NCBI GenBank assembly: GCA_032622095.1
Contig: CP136069.1
Coordinates: 199,177,239 to 199,241,238, forward strand
Direction: 5' to 3'
Length of the DNA stretch: 64,000 nucleotides
Origin: Siphonodentalium dalli
Taxonomy: Eukaryota > Mollusca > Scaphopoda > Gadilida > Siphonodentaliidae
Part shown: positions 10,777-22,552 of the stretch, in pieces
Numbering within the stretch: position 1 is the stretch's first letter
Layout of the letters: every line of letters begins with the position of its first letter
Program-made: the position numbers and the translations under genes
The notes under the pieces: model-generated
Databases searched by the model: none
What the model was told of the DNA's origin: nothing
What the model saw: the letters and a program-made list of their open reading frames with translations, nothing else

Positions 10777-11557
10777 AATTTACCCAGGAACTAGCGGATC
10801 GATGTTAAGCTTGGAGGATTCCTTGCTCCTCCTGGACCTGTCAGTCGAGCTGGGACCACAAACTGAAGCAAATCCACCGGTGGATGATGGTGCTATGGAT
10901 GTCGGCGATCTCGGCGATGGCTCGTTTGATACACCGGTTGCCACCAGTACGCCCGCCAAATCGGTTCAGATACACAAATGTAGCGACTGCCAATATACTT
11001 CAAAATACATCTCAAACCTCAAACGCCACACGAGGAGGCACCAGGTGCCAAAGCAAAAGGCAAAGCCTACTAAGGACTCTAAGGAGGGCTCAACCGAGCA
11101 TCTGTGCCATATTTGTTCTAAAATGTACAACACCGCCAACGGCCTTCGTTTGCATGTGGCCATCAAACACGACGACCCAGATCGATATCGATGCTCTGTT
11201 TGTGGGGTCAGAAAATTTAATAAGGCTGACCTTAGAGATCATATGCGCATCCACAACGAAGAAACCCCATTCGAGTGCGATACATGTGAGAGTCGACTAT
11301 CGTCGAGGAAAGCTCTGACGAAACACGCGCAGATTTGCCAGGGACCGCGCCTGGTCTGCGAGTGTGGTGCTTCTTTCAGTTCCTCGAGAAATCTCCGCGA
11401 TCATTTGAACTCAGTACACCAGGGACTCCGGTACAAGTGCATTGAATGTGGTAAAGAGTTCCGCTGGCGACAAAGCCTAAACCGACATCAAAGCCGTCGG
11501 CCATGTCGCTGCCCACTAGTCGGCACTAGACTTTGTACTACATATGCTAAATCTTGA
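10777..11557 (+). CDS. C2H2 zinc-finger protein, main exon
   Basis: With the 11-nt first exon this gives a 263-residue protein. The first 70 residues are acidic (DDGAMDVGDLGDG). Six zinc-finger units follow: residues 72-92 (CSDC...H...H), 114-135 (CHIC), 143-163 (CSVC), 171-191 (CDTC, last ligand Cys), 198-218 (degenerate CECG, one residue between the cysteines) and 225-247 (CIEC, last ligand possibly Cys). Linkers are mostly non-TGEKP, unlike KRAB-type arrays. A basic lysine-rich linker separates fingers 1 and 2 (QVPKQKAKPTKDSK). It is probably a nuclear DNA- or RNA-binding protein; no ortholog is recognised. No frame breaks are seen. Confidence 0.8.
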
Positions 11558-12284
11558 AATGGAGCCTTCGGGGTATCAATTTCAATCATTTAATGAGAAA
11601 GTCCATACACAATTATTTAACTAAACTTCAACAGTGATGGTATATATGTTCGATCATAAAACGTAACCGTTTGTTGAACAAAACAAAGACTTGGCAAGAA
11701 TAACCCTAAATTTAATGTTCTAATTTGAATGAACGCATAAATATCAGATATATTTCCAAAGTGAAAAGGCCATATATAAGATATATCGTGCGGTTCAGAA
11801 TGTAGTTTGACGCCCCATAACGCTTCATATTTCAATAACCGTGTATCAACATCAGAATCATTTCTTGCCGATTGAACCGGAACCTATCATTTTGGGTCGA
11901 GAAAGAGACGGAACCAAACATTATAGAGTCGGAACCCACATGCAACTTTAGAATTACGCATTTTACTGAAATTTACGTACATTTTCAAATAGTTTGATGT
12001 GCCAAGATTGAACATGAGAGATAAAAGATTACATAAATTGTATCGAAACAGCCGAGATAATTTAGTATCTCTTTCAATTCCGAATGTGAAGTCGGAAATT
12101 TGTAGAATTATCTTGAAAACCAACTGATCATCGCGTAAAACGAGCATCATGCGTGATAATATATAGTGTATCCAATCTGCATCACTTAAATTAACGTGTC
12201 CTGGATCTAAATCCGCTGGGGTATGCTTTTATAACTCTATACTTACCATTTTCCTATATACGTGGTGTTGCTATTTCATTATTG
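11558..12284. other. 3' flank of the zinc-finger gene
   Basis: Contains the 3' UTR, but no canonical AATAAA was seen close to the stop. No other gene or repeat was recognised. Confidence 0.4.
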
Positions 12285-12510
12285 AATGTGAATTTGGCTT
12301 CCCATAACAAAGTTGCTAAAAAAAATTCAAATTTCGATCAAATTATGGATAATTTTTTTTTTTTTTAAAGTTTTTGTAATTTTGACCGGATTTTACCTTG
12401 GTATACTGATACCATAAAAGTTGCCAAAAATTTCGAATATTTTGGCAACTTTTTGGTGTCATTTGCTTGTATGGCCGGGTGCTATGGGAAGCCAAATTGA
12501 CATTTAATAT
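12285..12510. mobile_element. Short MITE with aatttggcttcccata termini
   Basis: Left end gaatttggcttcccata and right end tatgggaagccaaattgac are inverted repeats about 215 bp apart, with AT-rich inner arms (gttgctaaaa / ttttggcaac). A related single terminus occurs at 13945 (ttaatttggcttcccatagg). Confidence 0.6.
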
Positions 12511-13522
12511 ATAAATGAGCTTAAGCGCAATAATGAGTTATGCACAGTGAAGTTCATTCGTAGCAGAGGTTTACATTTTATTGAGTACATAATTTATAAC
12601 ATTATGGACTGTCAAATATTTGCAATGGAGTGGCCTAAAATATAAATGTCGAGTGCAATGGGAAAATCTCAATCACTCTGGCTGGGCTGGGGACAATACT
12701 GGAATCGAAATTCGTGATGCAAGCAAACGTTATTATATCGCGTTTAAATTATCATAATATTACCGAGTACATACGTGAATCGGATAATCCTCAGATATCC
12801 TTCTATTTTCATGAATCAACAAGAAACACATACTTATGAACAAAGCAGAAGATACATTCAGGTTATGGTGAAAGCTACATGATGACGTTGCTCGTCGAGT
12901 TTCGTTAAAATCGACATGATGACATTTTTATGAATGAAATGGACATGATGAAATCGAGAAGCTTCTTAGTATAGTAGCCTACACATCTCACTCGGATTGC
13001 GCACACATGCAGCGTTAATAGTATAATGGTTAGTTTCAGTAAAACACTTCTAGACAACAACAAACAGTCTTGACTTTTGAATACTTTCAGTTTGATGGTG
13101 GTAGTTTATATTCTATAATAATTTGTTCAAAAGGAATGGCTTTTAAAAGTTTTTTATTTAGGTTTTAAGTCTGAGTCGGTGAGTTCGTAGTCTATTTGCA
13201 TTGTGAATCTCTGATTTCTCACATGCCTTGGTGTATGATATGATTGACCTAATTTATACACGAAATTGCTATAGAACCCACTCTGTCGATGGACCCTTGT
13301 GCATGTATGAAGTGTTATATATCATAATCACACCACGATATAAGTGCTAAGTTAATCTTATTTGATGGGAATACGCATCTATGAAGTTATTTTTAGGATT
13401 AAAAAGACACAGATATATCCTAGCTTATGTATGTGTTGTGGCTGTGGTTCGTTAATTACGCTAGTGTGTGGTCATATTATTCTTATCGCCTTAAGCGCAA
13501 TTTTAGAGATTCCTTATTGCGC
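12511..13522. other. Intergenic, nothing recognised
   Basis: AT-rich sequence with no coding signature, RNA gene or clear repeat on either strand. Confidence 0.4.
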
Positions 13523-13526
13523 TTAA

Positions 13527-13911
13527 AGGTACTCAATCCGATCAGAGGGTCCCCATCTCAACAGATTCCAACAACAACAACATTTTATCAAAGATCACTT
13601 TAGTTATCAGAATCGATTAATTATCCAAAAATAATGCTAACGACTGTGAACTATAGTATATAATTGCCCAAATGTGTTGTATAGCAACATTTTGTTCAAT
13701 GCAATTTAGTATCGAGAGTATGTCGGTCGACTTTTTCGGCAAACATCTGGGACAGAAAGTATTCCCGATAATGAAAAATAATAGATTTCTAAAATCGATA
13801 TCTAATAACTCTGAACTTTGAGGGGTGGCTTCCTCGACTCGAATCAAATATTTTTGACCCCCGAAGCCATTGAAATAGTAATTGAGAGGAGTTTTATCGG
13901 ATTGAGTACCT
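13527..13911. mobile_element. TTAA-flanked MITE, family D copy 2
   Basis: Flanked by TTAA at 13523-13526 and 13912-13915. Termini aggtactcaatccgat and atcggattgagtacct are perfect inverted repeats. The interior matches copies at 5296, 24208 and 26467. Confidence 0.8.
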
Positions 13912-13915
13912 TTAA

Positions 13916-14590
13916 GCTCTTTATATATTATTTATTAAATGTTAATTTGGCTTCCCATAGGGTGCCATACTTTCCCTACTTATTAATTAATATAGTGAAC
14001 TCAGTACTACATGCTGCCATGCTTCTCGGTATGAATGTAATGACTGAGTTCGCTGTGAATTACCTACTTATTGGCCACCTTGTGGAAACATTCAGAACAA
14101 CTCAGTTGCGCTTTGAACGTTTAATTTAGGTCCCTGCTACACAAGACCAAAGATGGCGAACTTACCACCGTTGCCACAGGTTTTTACATATTAAATTGCT
14201 TAATTTTGTGCAGACTTCAGTGGGGATCAGATAGTTTATCCACTGGGATATGTTCATAATTATACAAATGACATGCTCATGAATTAGTAGAGTTCAAATT
14301 GTTATTCTAATACCCACAATTCTTTTTCGAATTGAAGCGATCGAATTTTCAACGAAAATAGGAAACATAAATTATAATAATAACATAGCTTCATTTAATA
14401 GATAACTTTTTGACAATTTAGTTTACAAAGTGCGACACATTAGCTCATAATGTTTACCTGAAATTAAACATAGAAATTGCTTACTTTTGTCAGATTCTGA
14501 GGAGCAAAATATGTAGATAACAGGATGATAATTGTTTGTGAAATTGTGTTTCTTCAGACTTCACCACTTTTTGTTTGATGGGGATCGATT
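13916..14590. other. Intergenic, nothing recognised beyond a MITE end
   Basis: Has one copy of the aatttggcttcccata terminus near 13948 and otherwise unremarkable AT-rich sequence up to the LINE. Confidence 0.4.
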
Positions 14591-15058
14591 CCTCACTATA
14601 TAAACAGGTCAGGGAGAAATCGAGATCGAGGCTGATGAGGACGGACTGATTTCGAAGGCTGCTCCAAGATTTTACCGTTTTTGTGTTGTTTTGTGTTGTT
14701 TTACTAGTGTCATCTCAGTGAACGCTGTTTTATATAATCGTAGTGTTTTATCACGAGCATAGACCTTCTTTTTGTCAGTTCCTGAACTCTCTAGCGTTTT
14801 TATAAACTATTTTATAAACTTGTTTTTTATCCCGCCCTCCGAAGGAGCTGCGGCGGCCATATTGATTTTAAAATATTGATTTTAAAATTTTATCAAATAT
14901 TATGAACTTTTAATCCACTCATTACAGTGGTATTCCTGTGTAATTTTAACAATCTAATGAACATTTTATCGTCAGTATCTATATTTTTATGAACATTCAT
15001 CCAGCAGTAACAACTTTCAATCAATAACTTACAAAGATTATTAATTCTGCAACCTACC

Positions 15059-17362
15059 ATGATTTCAAATACCACTTTGAGCCCGCAGCGAGTCTTGCTA
15101 GATTCTATTTGCCACGGACCCACCTCAGTGACCAACACCATATCCATCCAAGGGTCAAATGCCACACCAATCCACGGGTCGACTCGCTCATCAGCTCGAC
15201 AAGCTATGAAGAGGCCTGATGCCAGTGATGGGTATGCAAATCCACCCTACCCTGATGTGTATGCAAATCCACCCTACATAGTGAAGAACTACTCACTCAA
15301 CCCACAAAAAACTATCCAGAAGATCCGACAAACATGCAATAAACCTTTCATCAATATAATTCCCAAAGATAAAGGTACCCAACTAAAGATTGAATGCAGT
15401 GCTGGTTGTTATCATCTAATAAAAGAAGAAATCTTACATACCTTCAGTCAACCCCAATTGGTTGCGAAGCACAACATCATTCCATCCATCCGAAACTCCC
15501 TTGACAAAAATAACTTCAATCCAGAAGTCGTCATCCAATGCCAAAGCAGACTAGCCACCGGCCTACCCGGAAAACGTATAAAATTCACCATAAATATGTA
15601 CCACACGCAGTGCTCCCTTCTTGTGAATGGCAGGTCTACACCCATCTTCCAAGACGATATCCTACCTGAACTCATTGAAAATATTAAGAAGAATCCTGAA
15701 ATGTCTAAACTCGACAGATACATAGCTGCACTCATTGATCGATGCGTGACGGAAAGTATTGATGACCCTGGAAAAAGCACTTCCATATGCGGTGACCCTC
15801 TCAAGTTAACATCGCTACCATATTCTCCTACACGACCTCCCTCTGAAGAGATCCCAGAAGATAATCACGACATCTCAATTTGTGAAACATGCTCCCAATG
15901 CAACATGAAGGTTGAGAACAACCAGAAGGGTCTACAATGTGATATTTGCCAGCATTGGTATCATGACACCTGCGAGTATCTCGATGAAGACCTAGCGAAA
16001 TTTTATGAGGGATCACCCAAGTATAGCTGTCTCACCTGTCGACACCTAACACTCTACCAGACGCACATTTCGTCAGCTGCCTCCAATGAATCTCATAACA
16101 ACTCTTCCTACACAACTCAAGGGAATCCTGCTGAAATTTCTATAAATTATTCAACACATGATGCTGATGTTACACATAGAGAAGATGTTCCTGACATCCT
16201 CTCCACTCCCCTTATAGAAGAGGAAATCTTGTCCACACACAGTATACCGGTAGTACAAGAGACCCAGCAAACCCAAAAATTGAAGACATCTGATGAGACA
16301 ATATATATCCACCAAATACAAAAGAGCATTTCTCCTCCAAACAAGAAGAAAAATCGACCCACAACGAAGCCAAAACCCAAAGCAAAAATTACCCCCTCCT
16401 CATCGGAAATACTGGAACAACTAAACCTCGCAAACTCCATCATCTCCAAACTTGAAACTCGCCTGAGTGAATTGGAGGACTCAAACCGTATCTTAAGGAT
16501 TCAGGCGACTGCCAACATATGTGGAAATAGCCAAACAACACCACCCCAACGACAAAACCAACAAAGACATACCCCTTGCAATGATTCTGACTCAGAAGAT
16601 GCTATTTTCTCCCTACAATACCGAGTACGGGAACTCGAAATCGAGCACTTAAAGGCAAGAATGAACAAACTAGAGCAGCAGGCCTTGAAGGCCGACCTCT
16701 TTCCAACCACACTCAACAGTATGGTACCACCTCAAGTGAACAACAATGGAATGCATACCACCAACTGGCAAGTACCGATGGGCCCACCGCCGCCAGTGCA
16801 GCCACCATCACATAACTTCGCTGGACATAACTACCACCACAGTCATCCTACTCACTTCTGGCAGATACCGCCACCCCCTATCTATCCGCCACAAAGTCAG
16901 GCAACAAACTACCAGACGCATGCTACTTATCCCAAGGTACATGCCTATCCCAGCTGCTCCCTTGATCGACGTCATCCAACTGTTAACTATAGGAAAGCAC
17001 CAGATTCCAAATCGGGAACTTTGTATAAGCACCGGCAACCCCCGAGATTTAGAGATGCACACAAGACAACCAACGGACCTGATCACCCGACACCCAGAAG
17101 AGTGACATTCACAACAGAATATCCAACATCAAATAAGTTCGTACAGCCCCCAGCAGCTCCCATTCCAAGAGAACACTCTACACCCAAGAAGTTATTAAAT
17201 GGAACAACCTCTCCTCTGCCAGCTCCTCTGAACACACCAGAAAGTAGAAAAGTAGACGTACCAGTATCCATGACCAGCCCAGATTCCAGTACCAGTACAC
17301 AGTCTTTTTTAGAGTACGGCCGGGCCTCAACCGCAGAGGGGCGGAGAAGAAGATTATCATAG
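15059..17362 (+). CDS. LINE ORF1 protein with PHD finger
   Basis: An intact 767-codon frame. The N-terminal 250 residues show no known domain. Residues about 274-327 form a PHD-type finger (CSQCNMKV, LQCDICQHWYHDTCEY, YSCLTC). Two heptad-like helical stretches follow (about 447-485, ILEQLNLANSIISKLETRL; about 518-547, LQYRVRELEIEHLKARMNKL), probably a coiled coil. The C-terminal third is rich in Pro, His and Tyr (MGPPPPVQPPSHN). LINE ORF1 proteins bind element RNA and form the ribonucleoprotein; PHD fingers occur in ORF1 of several CR1-group elements. The last codons overlap ORF2 in the -1 frame. Confidence 0.85.
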   Translation: MISNTTLSPQRVLLDSICHGPTSVTNTISIQGSNATPIHGSTRSSARQAMKRPDASDGYANPPYPDVYANPPYIVKNYSLNPQKTIQKIRQTCNKPFINIIPKDKGTQLKIECSAGCYHLIKEEILHTFSQPQLVAKHNIIPSIRNSLDKNNFNPEVVIQCQSRLATGLPGKRIKFTINMYHTQCSLLVNGRSTPIFQDDILPELIENIKKNPEMSKLDRYIAALIDRCVTESIDDPGKSTSICGDPLKLTSLPYSPTRPPSEEIPEDNHDISICETCSQCNMKVENNQKGLQCDICQHWYHDTCEYLDEDLAKFYEGSPKYSCLTCRHLTLYQTHISSAASNESHNNSSYTTQGNPAEISINYSTHDADVTHREDVPDILSTPLIEEEILSTHSIPVVQETQQTQKLKTSDETIYIHQIQKSISPPNKKKNRPTTKPKPKAKITPSSSEILEQLNLANSIISKLETRLSELEDSNRILRIQATANICGNSQTTPPQRQNQQRHTPCNDSDSEDAIFSLQYRVRELEIEHLKARMNKLEQQALKADLFPTTLNSMVPPQVNNNGMHTTNWQVPMGPPPPVQPPSHNFAGHNYHHSHPTHFWQIPPPPIYPPQSQATNYQTHATYPKVHAYPSCSLDRRHPTVNYRKAPDSKSGTLYKHRQPPRFRDAHKTTNGPDHPTPRRVTFTTEYPTSNKFVQPPAAPIPREHSTPKKLLNGTTSPLPAPLNTPESRKVDVPVSMTSPDSSTSTQSFLEYGRASTAEGRRRRLS

Positions 17363-20300
17363 CTACTCTCAACATCAAAAACGTCCAGAGTAACACTGTC
17401 TATCTCCAAAACCTACTCAAAGACACTGACATCATGTGCATCCAGGAACATTGGCTCTTTGATTTCCAACTAGACATCCTCACAAAGATCTCCACAAACC
17501 ATTCAGTCCATGCAAAGGCAGTTGACTCAAATGACCCCATATCACCATTGCAAGTACCTCGGGGCTACGGAGGAGTCGCTATCCTATACAACAACAACCT
17601 GAATGTCAAGATGAGGAAACTCCCGGATGGCAGCTCCAGAATAGCAGCTCTTGAAGTGGTCACTTCCCCTCCACTCTGCATCATATGTGCATACTTCCCG
17701 ACCAGAGCCAGCAACTCAATATCTGAATACACAGCCACCATAATTGAAGCGGAAGAAATAGTGACAAAATTTAGATCGACCCATGCTATATTTTTATGTG
17801 GTGACGTGAACGGCTCCTTGCAACTCCGTCCCGGAAACGAACACGACGTCAAACTTAGAGATTTCTGCGCTAACTTCAAGCTCTCAACCCTACAGCCAGA
17901 CAAGCCAACTTTCTTCCATGACTCGGGCACTAGTACATCAAAAATAGATTACCTACTAGCCACAAAACAAGGAAATCGTCTAATAGAGTCCATCAGCGTC
18001 CACAATAAATCCTCATCAAATACTTCAGACCACGTACCTGTCTCGGCTACTCTATCAATAGCCCTCCCACTCTCTGATGCCGTGGAACACCAGAAGAAAA
18101 AGATAGACTGGACAAAACTAGACAAAACCAAATATCATGGATATATACATGACAACTTATATCAGGAAGTCCCCTCAGCTGGAAATGAACTTCAAACACA
18201 ACAATCTATTCTCCATTTAACAGAAGTTCTCAAGTGCGCAGCTATATCAAGCCTCCCAATCTCCAAAAGTAGAAGGGTTCCAGTAAAGAAAACCTGGAAT
18301 GAAGAAATCACCACAGCAGTAAAAATTAGCAAAGCCGCCTTCTTCAGATGGAAGCAAGCTGGGAGACCCCAGGGAGATGACAATATAACTCTACTCCACA
18401 TGAAGCAAGCCAAAAAACAACTTAGGAAGACCCAGCGTCAACATTTCGCGCAAATCCGCCAAGATCAGTTAACAGCGATAATGGAAGCCAAGGATGAACC
18501 AAAGATATTCTTCAATCTGATTAAACAACAGCGATCCTCCAAATCTGAACACATACTTGAACTCATAACTGATGAACAAACATATAACACCCCAGAAGAC
18601 ATAACTCAGGGCTGGAATATATACTTCTCAAAACTAGCTACACCACAGGAAGATCCAAATTTTTCTCCAAATCACAAGAAACTCGTTGATGATGACCTCT
18701 CCAGAATAGCTGTCACTTGTAATAGTCAAGGAATCACTACTCCACCAGTCACCATAACTGAAGTATATCAGGCCATCAGGAATCTTAACAATAACAAGGC
18801 TGCAGACATCTTCGGAATAGCAGCTGAACACATAAAAAACTCTCCTGACGCAGTCACTACATACATTAAAAACCTCTTCAACCTCCTAATACAGAGAAGA
18901 TCGATCCCATCTATCCTCAAGGAGGGCATCCTGACTCCAGTTTACAAGAAAGGTGACCCGCACCTTCCAACTAACTACAGAGGCATCTCCGTCACACCTC
19001 TCTTACTAAAGATCCTGGAACATATTCTCAACATTAGGCACAATACAGTTATCTCGAAAGACCAATCACGACTCCAGTCTGGCTTCACGAAGGGTACTTC
19101 ATGTCTGAATTCTGCAGTAATCGTCACTGAATGCATCAACGAAGCGGTACTTACCAACAAACCACTAATCCTAATCACGCTTGACGCTCAGAAAGCATTT
19201 GACGTTGTAGACCATAACATCTTACTCAGAAAGCTGTACCTGGACGGGATCACTGGCTCAGATTGGGTCCTTTTGAAGAATCTCTATACCGGCATGACTT
19301 CTCGAGTGAAATGGCAAAACCAGCTCTCCAGCCCTTTCAGTATAGCACAAGGGGTACGCCAAGGAGGAATCCTGTCAACAGCACACTATAAAAGGTTTAA
19401 TAATAATCTCCTCTTACAACTGGAATCAAACTTTAAAGGTGCAACCATCGGCGATATCAAGATTCCCCATACGACCTGTGCTGATGATATTGCCCTGATG
19501 TCACACTCCTCAGTAGAAGCGCAACATCAACTTAATACTGTGGAAAACTTCTCACGAAACAACCGATACAACATTAATGCTGCAAAAAGTGCATGCATCA
19601 TTTACAATGCCAAGCTGACTCGAGATCTTCAAATCTTTGAAAAGAGTATTCCGCAGCCGCTGCTAACAAAACACCTGGGTATCACAAGAAACCAGAAGAG
19701 TACTGCCAACATTGAAGAAAAAATCATTCTTGGCCGACGCACTGCCTATGCACTGATGGGCTCCGGAATGCATGGTCGAACTGGAATCACACAGCTCGTA
19801 AAAGCCAAATTATGGAAAACCTACGTTGTCCCACGCATCGTCTATGGTCTGGAATCAATCATGCTTACAAATACACAACTTAGCAAATTAGACACCTTCC
19901 AGGATAAAATGCTCCGACAATTACAGAATCTCCCAACAAGAACTGCCCTGACTGCAGTAAAAGGGCTTCTTGGCATTCCGCCACTATCTGTCATCATTCA
20001 TAAGAACATGCTCAACCTGTTCCTACGAATTGCACGGTCTCCAGACTCAACAGAACATCAGATAGCTTGTCGCCAACTTGCCGTGAGAGACATCAATGAC
20101 AATAGCTGGTTCTCCTATATCAGACGACTTCTAACAGAGTATAACCTCCCTTCAGCTTAATCAATCATTCTACACCCTCCAACTAAGACCGAATGGCGGA
20201 ATACACTAGACGAGGCAGTCGCTGCTAAAGTGACAGGAAAATGGAGAAATGACATCTCAGCAAAATCCTCTCTACGGCTACTCAACCCTGAAGGAATTGC

Positions 20301-20796
20301 CTACAACTCTGTCCATAGACTATACAATTCTGTTAGACCAAGCATATTTGACGTAAGACGTGCCGAAGTTAAGGCCAAGTTCCTGTGTGGCACCTATACT
20401 CTCCAGGCTAATAAAGCAGCTTTCAACCAACACACTGTCAGTCCTACCTGCCTGACATGCAACCTTGGCCCAGAAGACCGAGAACATGTTATCGCTTCCT
20501 GTCCCACCTACCAGAAGGAAAGATCCAGACTCAAACAGAAGATCAACAATCTTCTCCCCAGTATAAATCAAGGCCTCCTAGACAACTCAGCAACCTTTAC
20601 CCAACTCATCCTTGATCTTAGCCATCCAGATATTCCTGACATCATCGATTGGGAGGAACACTCTGTCGACCAGCTAGAACTTTACTCCAGAGAATTCCTA
20701 TATCAGCTCCATACTAGAAGATTTGCAGTTCTAAAAGTCAAAGGGAAAGTTTCACATAGACCACGCAAGACTCGCTCCGAGCTCAAAGTCCCTTAA
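17248..20796 (+). pseudogene. LINE ORF2: endonuclease and reverse transcriptase, one stop codon
   Basis: The frame opens at 17248, overlapping ORF1 by about 115 nt, with the first ATG at 17434. The endonuclease has the expected order: ATLNI, MCIQEHW (catalytic Glu), CGDVNGS, SKIDYLLAT and SDHVPV. The RT has LTPVYKKGDP, YRGISV, LITLDAQKAFDVVDH, QGVRQGGILS and CADDIALM, where the usual FADD/YADD is CADD but both aspartates are kept. A TAA at 20158-20160 interrupts the frame after NLPSA; translation would continue in the same frame from 20161 to 20796 with the C-terminal Cys-His motif CLTCNLGPEDREHVIASCP. A single nonsense change therefore removes about 210 residues from an otherwise intact protein. 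Confidence 0.88.
17305..17344 (+). promoter_or_regulatory. Candidate -1 ribosomal frameshift site between LINE ORF1 and ORF2
   Basis: Heptamer T TTT TTA (17305-17311) lies in the ORF1 phase tct ttt tta, the X XXY YYZ arrangement, and ORF2 is in the -1 frame. Eight bases downstream, ccgggcctc (17320-17328) can pair at seven of nine positions with gaggggcgg (17336-17344) around a 7-base loop. Both spacing and frame fit programmed frameshifting. Termination-reinitiation at the overlap is the alternative. Confidence 0.45.
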
Positions 20797-21020
20797 GTAT
20801 TCTCTAGGTATAGAAGGCTCTTAACTGACGCCACATGTAAATATGTACACAGCTGTATATTCACGGATTCAATTCAATTCGGAGGAATACATCCTACATT
20901 CATCCAATACTGGAGTGCCTCGCACAATCAACGGGGGAATCTCATCCAAAAGAAGAAGATGATAAGTTTTTCTTTCCTAAAGAACTTTGCATGTTTGTTT
21001 CAGTTTCTATACTAGTATAA

Positions 21021-22458
21021 TATGATTACGTCAGTACGTATGGACAACCCAAAACACTTACGTCCATCTATAGTATAAAATGATAAATGTATGTTTCATG
21101 GGAGTGCCTGTATTTCCGGCCAACTTGGATACAATTATCAATAAATTATCTAGAAACCTAGGAGTCATGCGTAAGGTTAGTGAGTTTGTACCAAAGGATA
21201 CGATGAAATCACTTTATTCGATACTTATTATCCCATATCTCACCTATTGTAATGCTATATGGAGTGCAACAACAGTGAAAAATCTTCAAAAACTTGAAAA
21301 AATACAAAACAGAGCAATTGCAACACTGTCATATGGAAATAATAAAAATACCCAGGAAATATGCAAGAAACACAACTTATTACTGCTTGAAGACATTGGA
21401 AATATGCAACTGCTTAAAATTTTACATGATTTCCACCACAAGAAACTCCCTAAATCACTGACTTCCCTATTTACAAGCCTACATGATATCCATAATTACA
21501 ATACACGGTCCAAAGCTAATTCAAATCTATTCTGTGTATTTAAAAGAACAAAAAAAGCAAAAAATGCCATATCAACCAGAGCCAGATGCCTGTGGAATGA
21601 ACTACCAACTGACTGCAAACTCAGAATAGAAATTGATAGCAATTACTCAAAATATCTGAAAGAATATTTCATTAACAAGCAACATAAACCAACCTCCCCC
21701 ACTGAATAGTACTCCTCCCTGGTTACCAACATGTACTCTAATATTAGTACAAAACAGAGTTCTGTCACCACAGGGCTATTCAGATTAGGACAAGCTCCTT
21801 ATTGTTTCATACTCTTAATGTATAATTCCTCCTACTCTGATTAGCCCTACATGGTGAGGGAAAGAACAGTCTGAATATTTCATCTGCATGTATTATATAT
21901 CTAACGTGTCATCCCATACTGAAATCCGTACATTAACCAATGGATAACTCAGAATGAACCAAATCTAATCTATCGAAACATGTCTCAACCTCTGCATCTA
22001 TATATAGTAATTTCATGTATAAGTAAATAAATTCTAATATAATATTTAGATGTCCTGGATCGACTCATGTGGGTTGTGATATGATGCATCTACATCAGGT
22101 CGCAGCATGAGAAGGAACTTGGTATTTACATGACCAATTATATCATTGCAACATGAAAATATACTGTGAACTGTGACATGCCCACACCCCTCCCCCCCCC
22201 CCCCTGCCCACACCCCTCCCATACCCATCCCCAAAATCTTTATATTTGTCGCACACCATTGCACCACCTGTAAATATACACAGCAACTTTAATATAAATA
22301 TAATATTAATCTCATATATTTGTATAAGGGTCCTGCCCTCATAAGCCCAGCTTTTGTGGGATCCTGTTGTATATAACATGTTATTATTCTATAATTTCAA
22401 ATAAAAACTTATTGAATTGAATTGAATTGGATATATGATCACGTCAGTACTTATGGAC
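21021..22458 (+). mobile_element. 5'-truncated LINE with target-site duplication
   Basis: The 25-nt sequence tatgattacgtcagtacgta + tggac (21021) recurs with two changes as tatgatcacgtcagtactta + tggac (22434), flanking the insertion. The 3' end is a short tail of attga repeats (22411-22429) just before the right copy. The insert therefore spans about 21046-22433. It contains a G-rich/C-rich stretch near 22189-22204. Confidence 0.65.
21080..21709 (+). pseudogene. C-terminal fragment of a LINE ORF2
   Basis: 209 codons resembling the region after the RT core in Jockey/CR1-type ORF2: LGVMRKVSEFVPKDTMKSLY, YLTYCNAIWS, HNYNTRSKANSN and RCLWNELP. No RT catalytic residues are present. It is a different family from the LINE at 14.6-21 kb, since both sequence and tail differ. 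Confidence 0.8.
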
Positions 22459-22552
22459 GGCGACATGTCTCTATTCCGAAGGTTCTCTATTCCTCGCTAA
22501 TACGCATTCAGAAGGTTTTTGTTATTTTGAAGTTTCATTCTATATTCTAAAG

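Larger units (their letters stand above)
14600..20970 (+). mobile_element. Near-complete non-LTR retrotransposon (LINE), CR1/Jockey-type
   Basis: Roughly 6.4 kb with a 5' leader, ORF1 (PHD finger, coiled coil), an overlapping ORF2 (endonuclease and reverse transcriptase) and a 3' UTR of about 170 nt ending in a purine-rich tail (aaaagaagaagatgataag). A TATA-like motif (ctatataaacagg, near 14600) precedes the leader, but the exact 5' end could not be fixed and no target duplication was identified. ORF1 is intact; ORF2 has one in-frame stop. The clade is inferred from the endonuclease type, the PHD finger in ORF1 and the C-terminal Cys-His motif, not from a tree. Confidence 0.8.

Noticed and set aside
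15448-20571. Several minus-strand frames of 60-120 codons
   Set aside because: Antisense shadows of the LINE ORF1 and ORF2.
22143-22379. Gly-rich minus-strand frame
   Set aside because: It reads through a C/G homopolymer region in a LINE 3' UTR.
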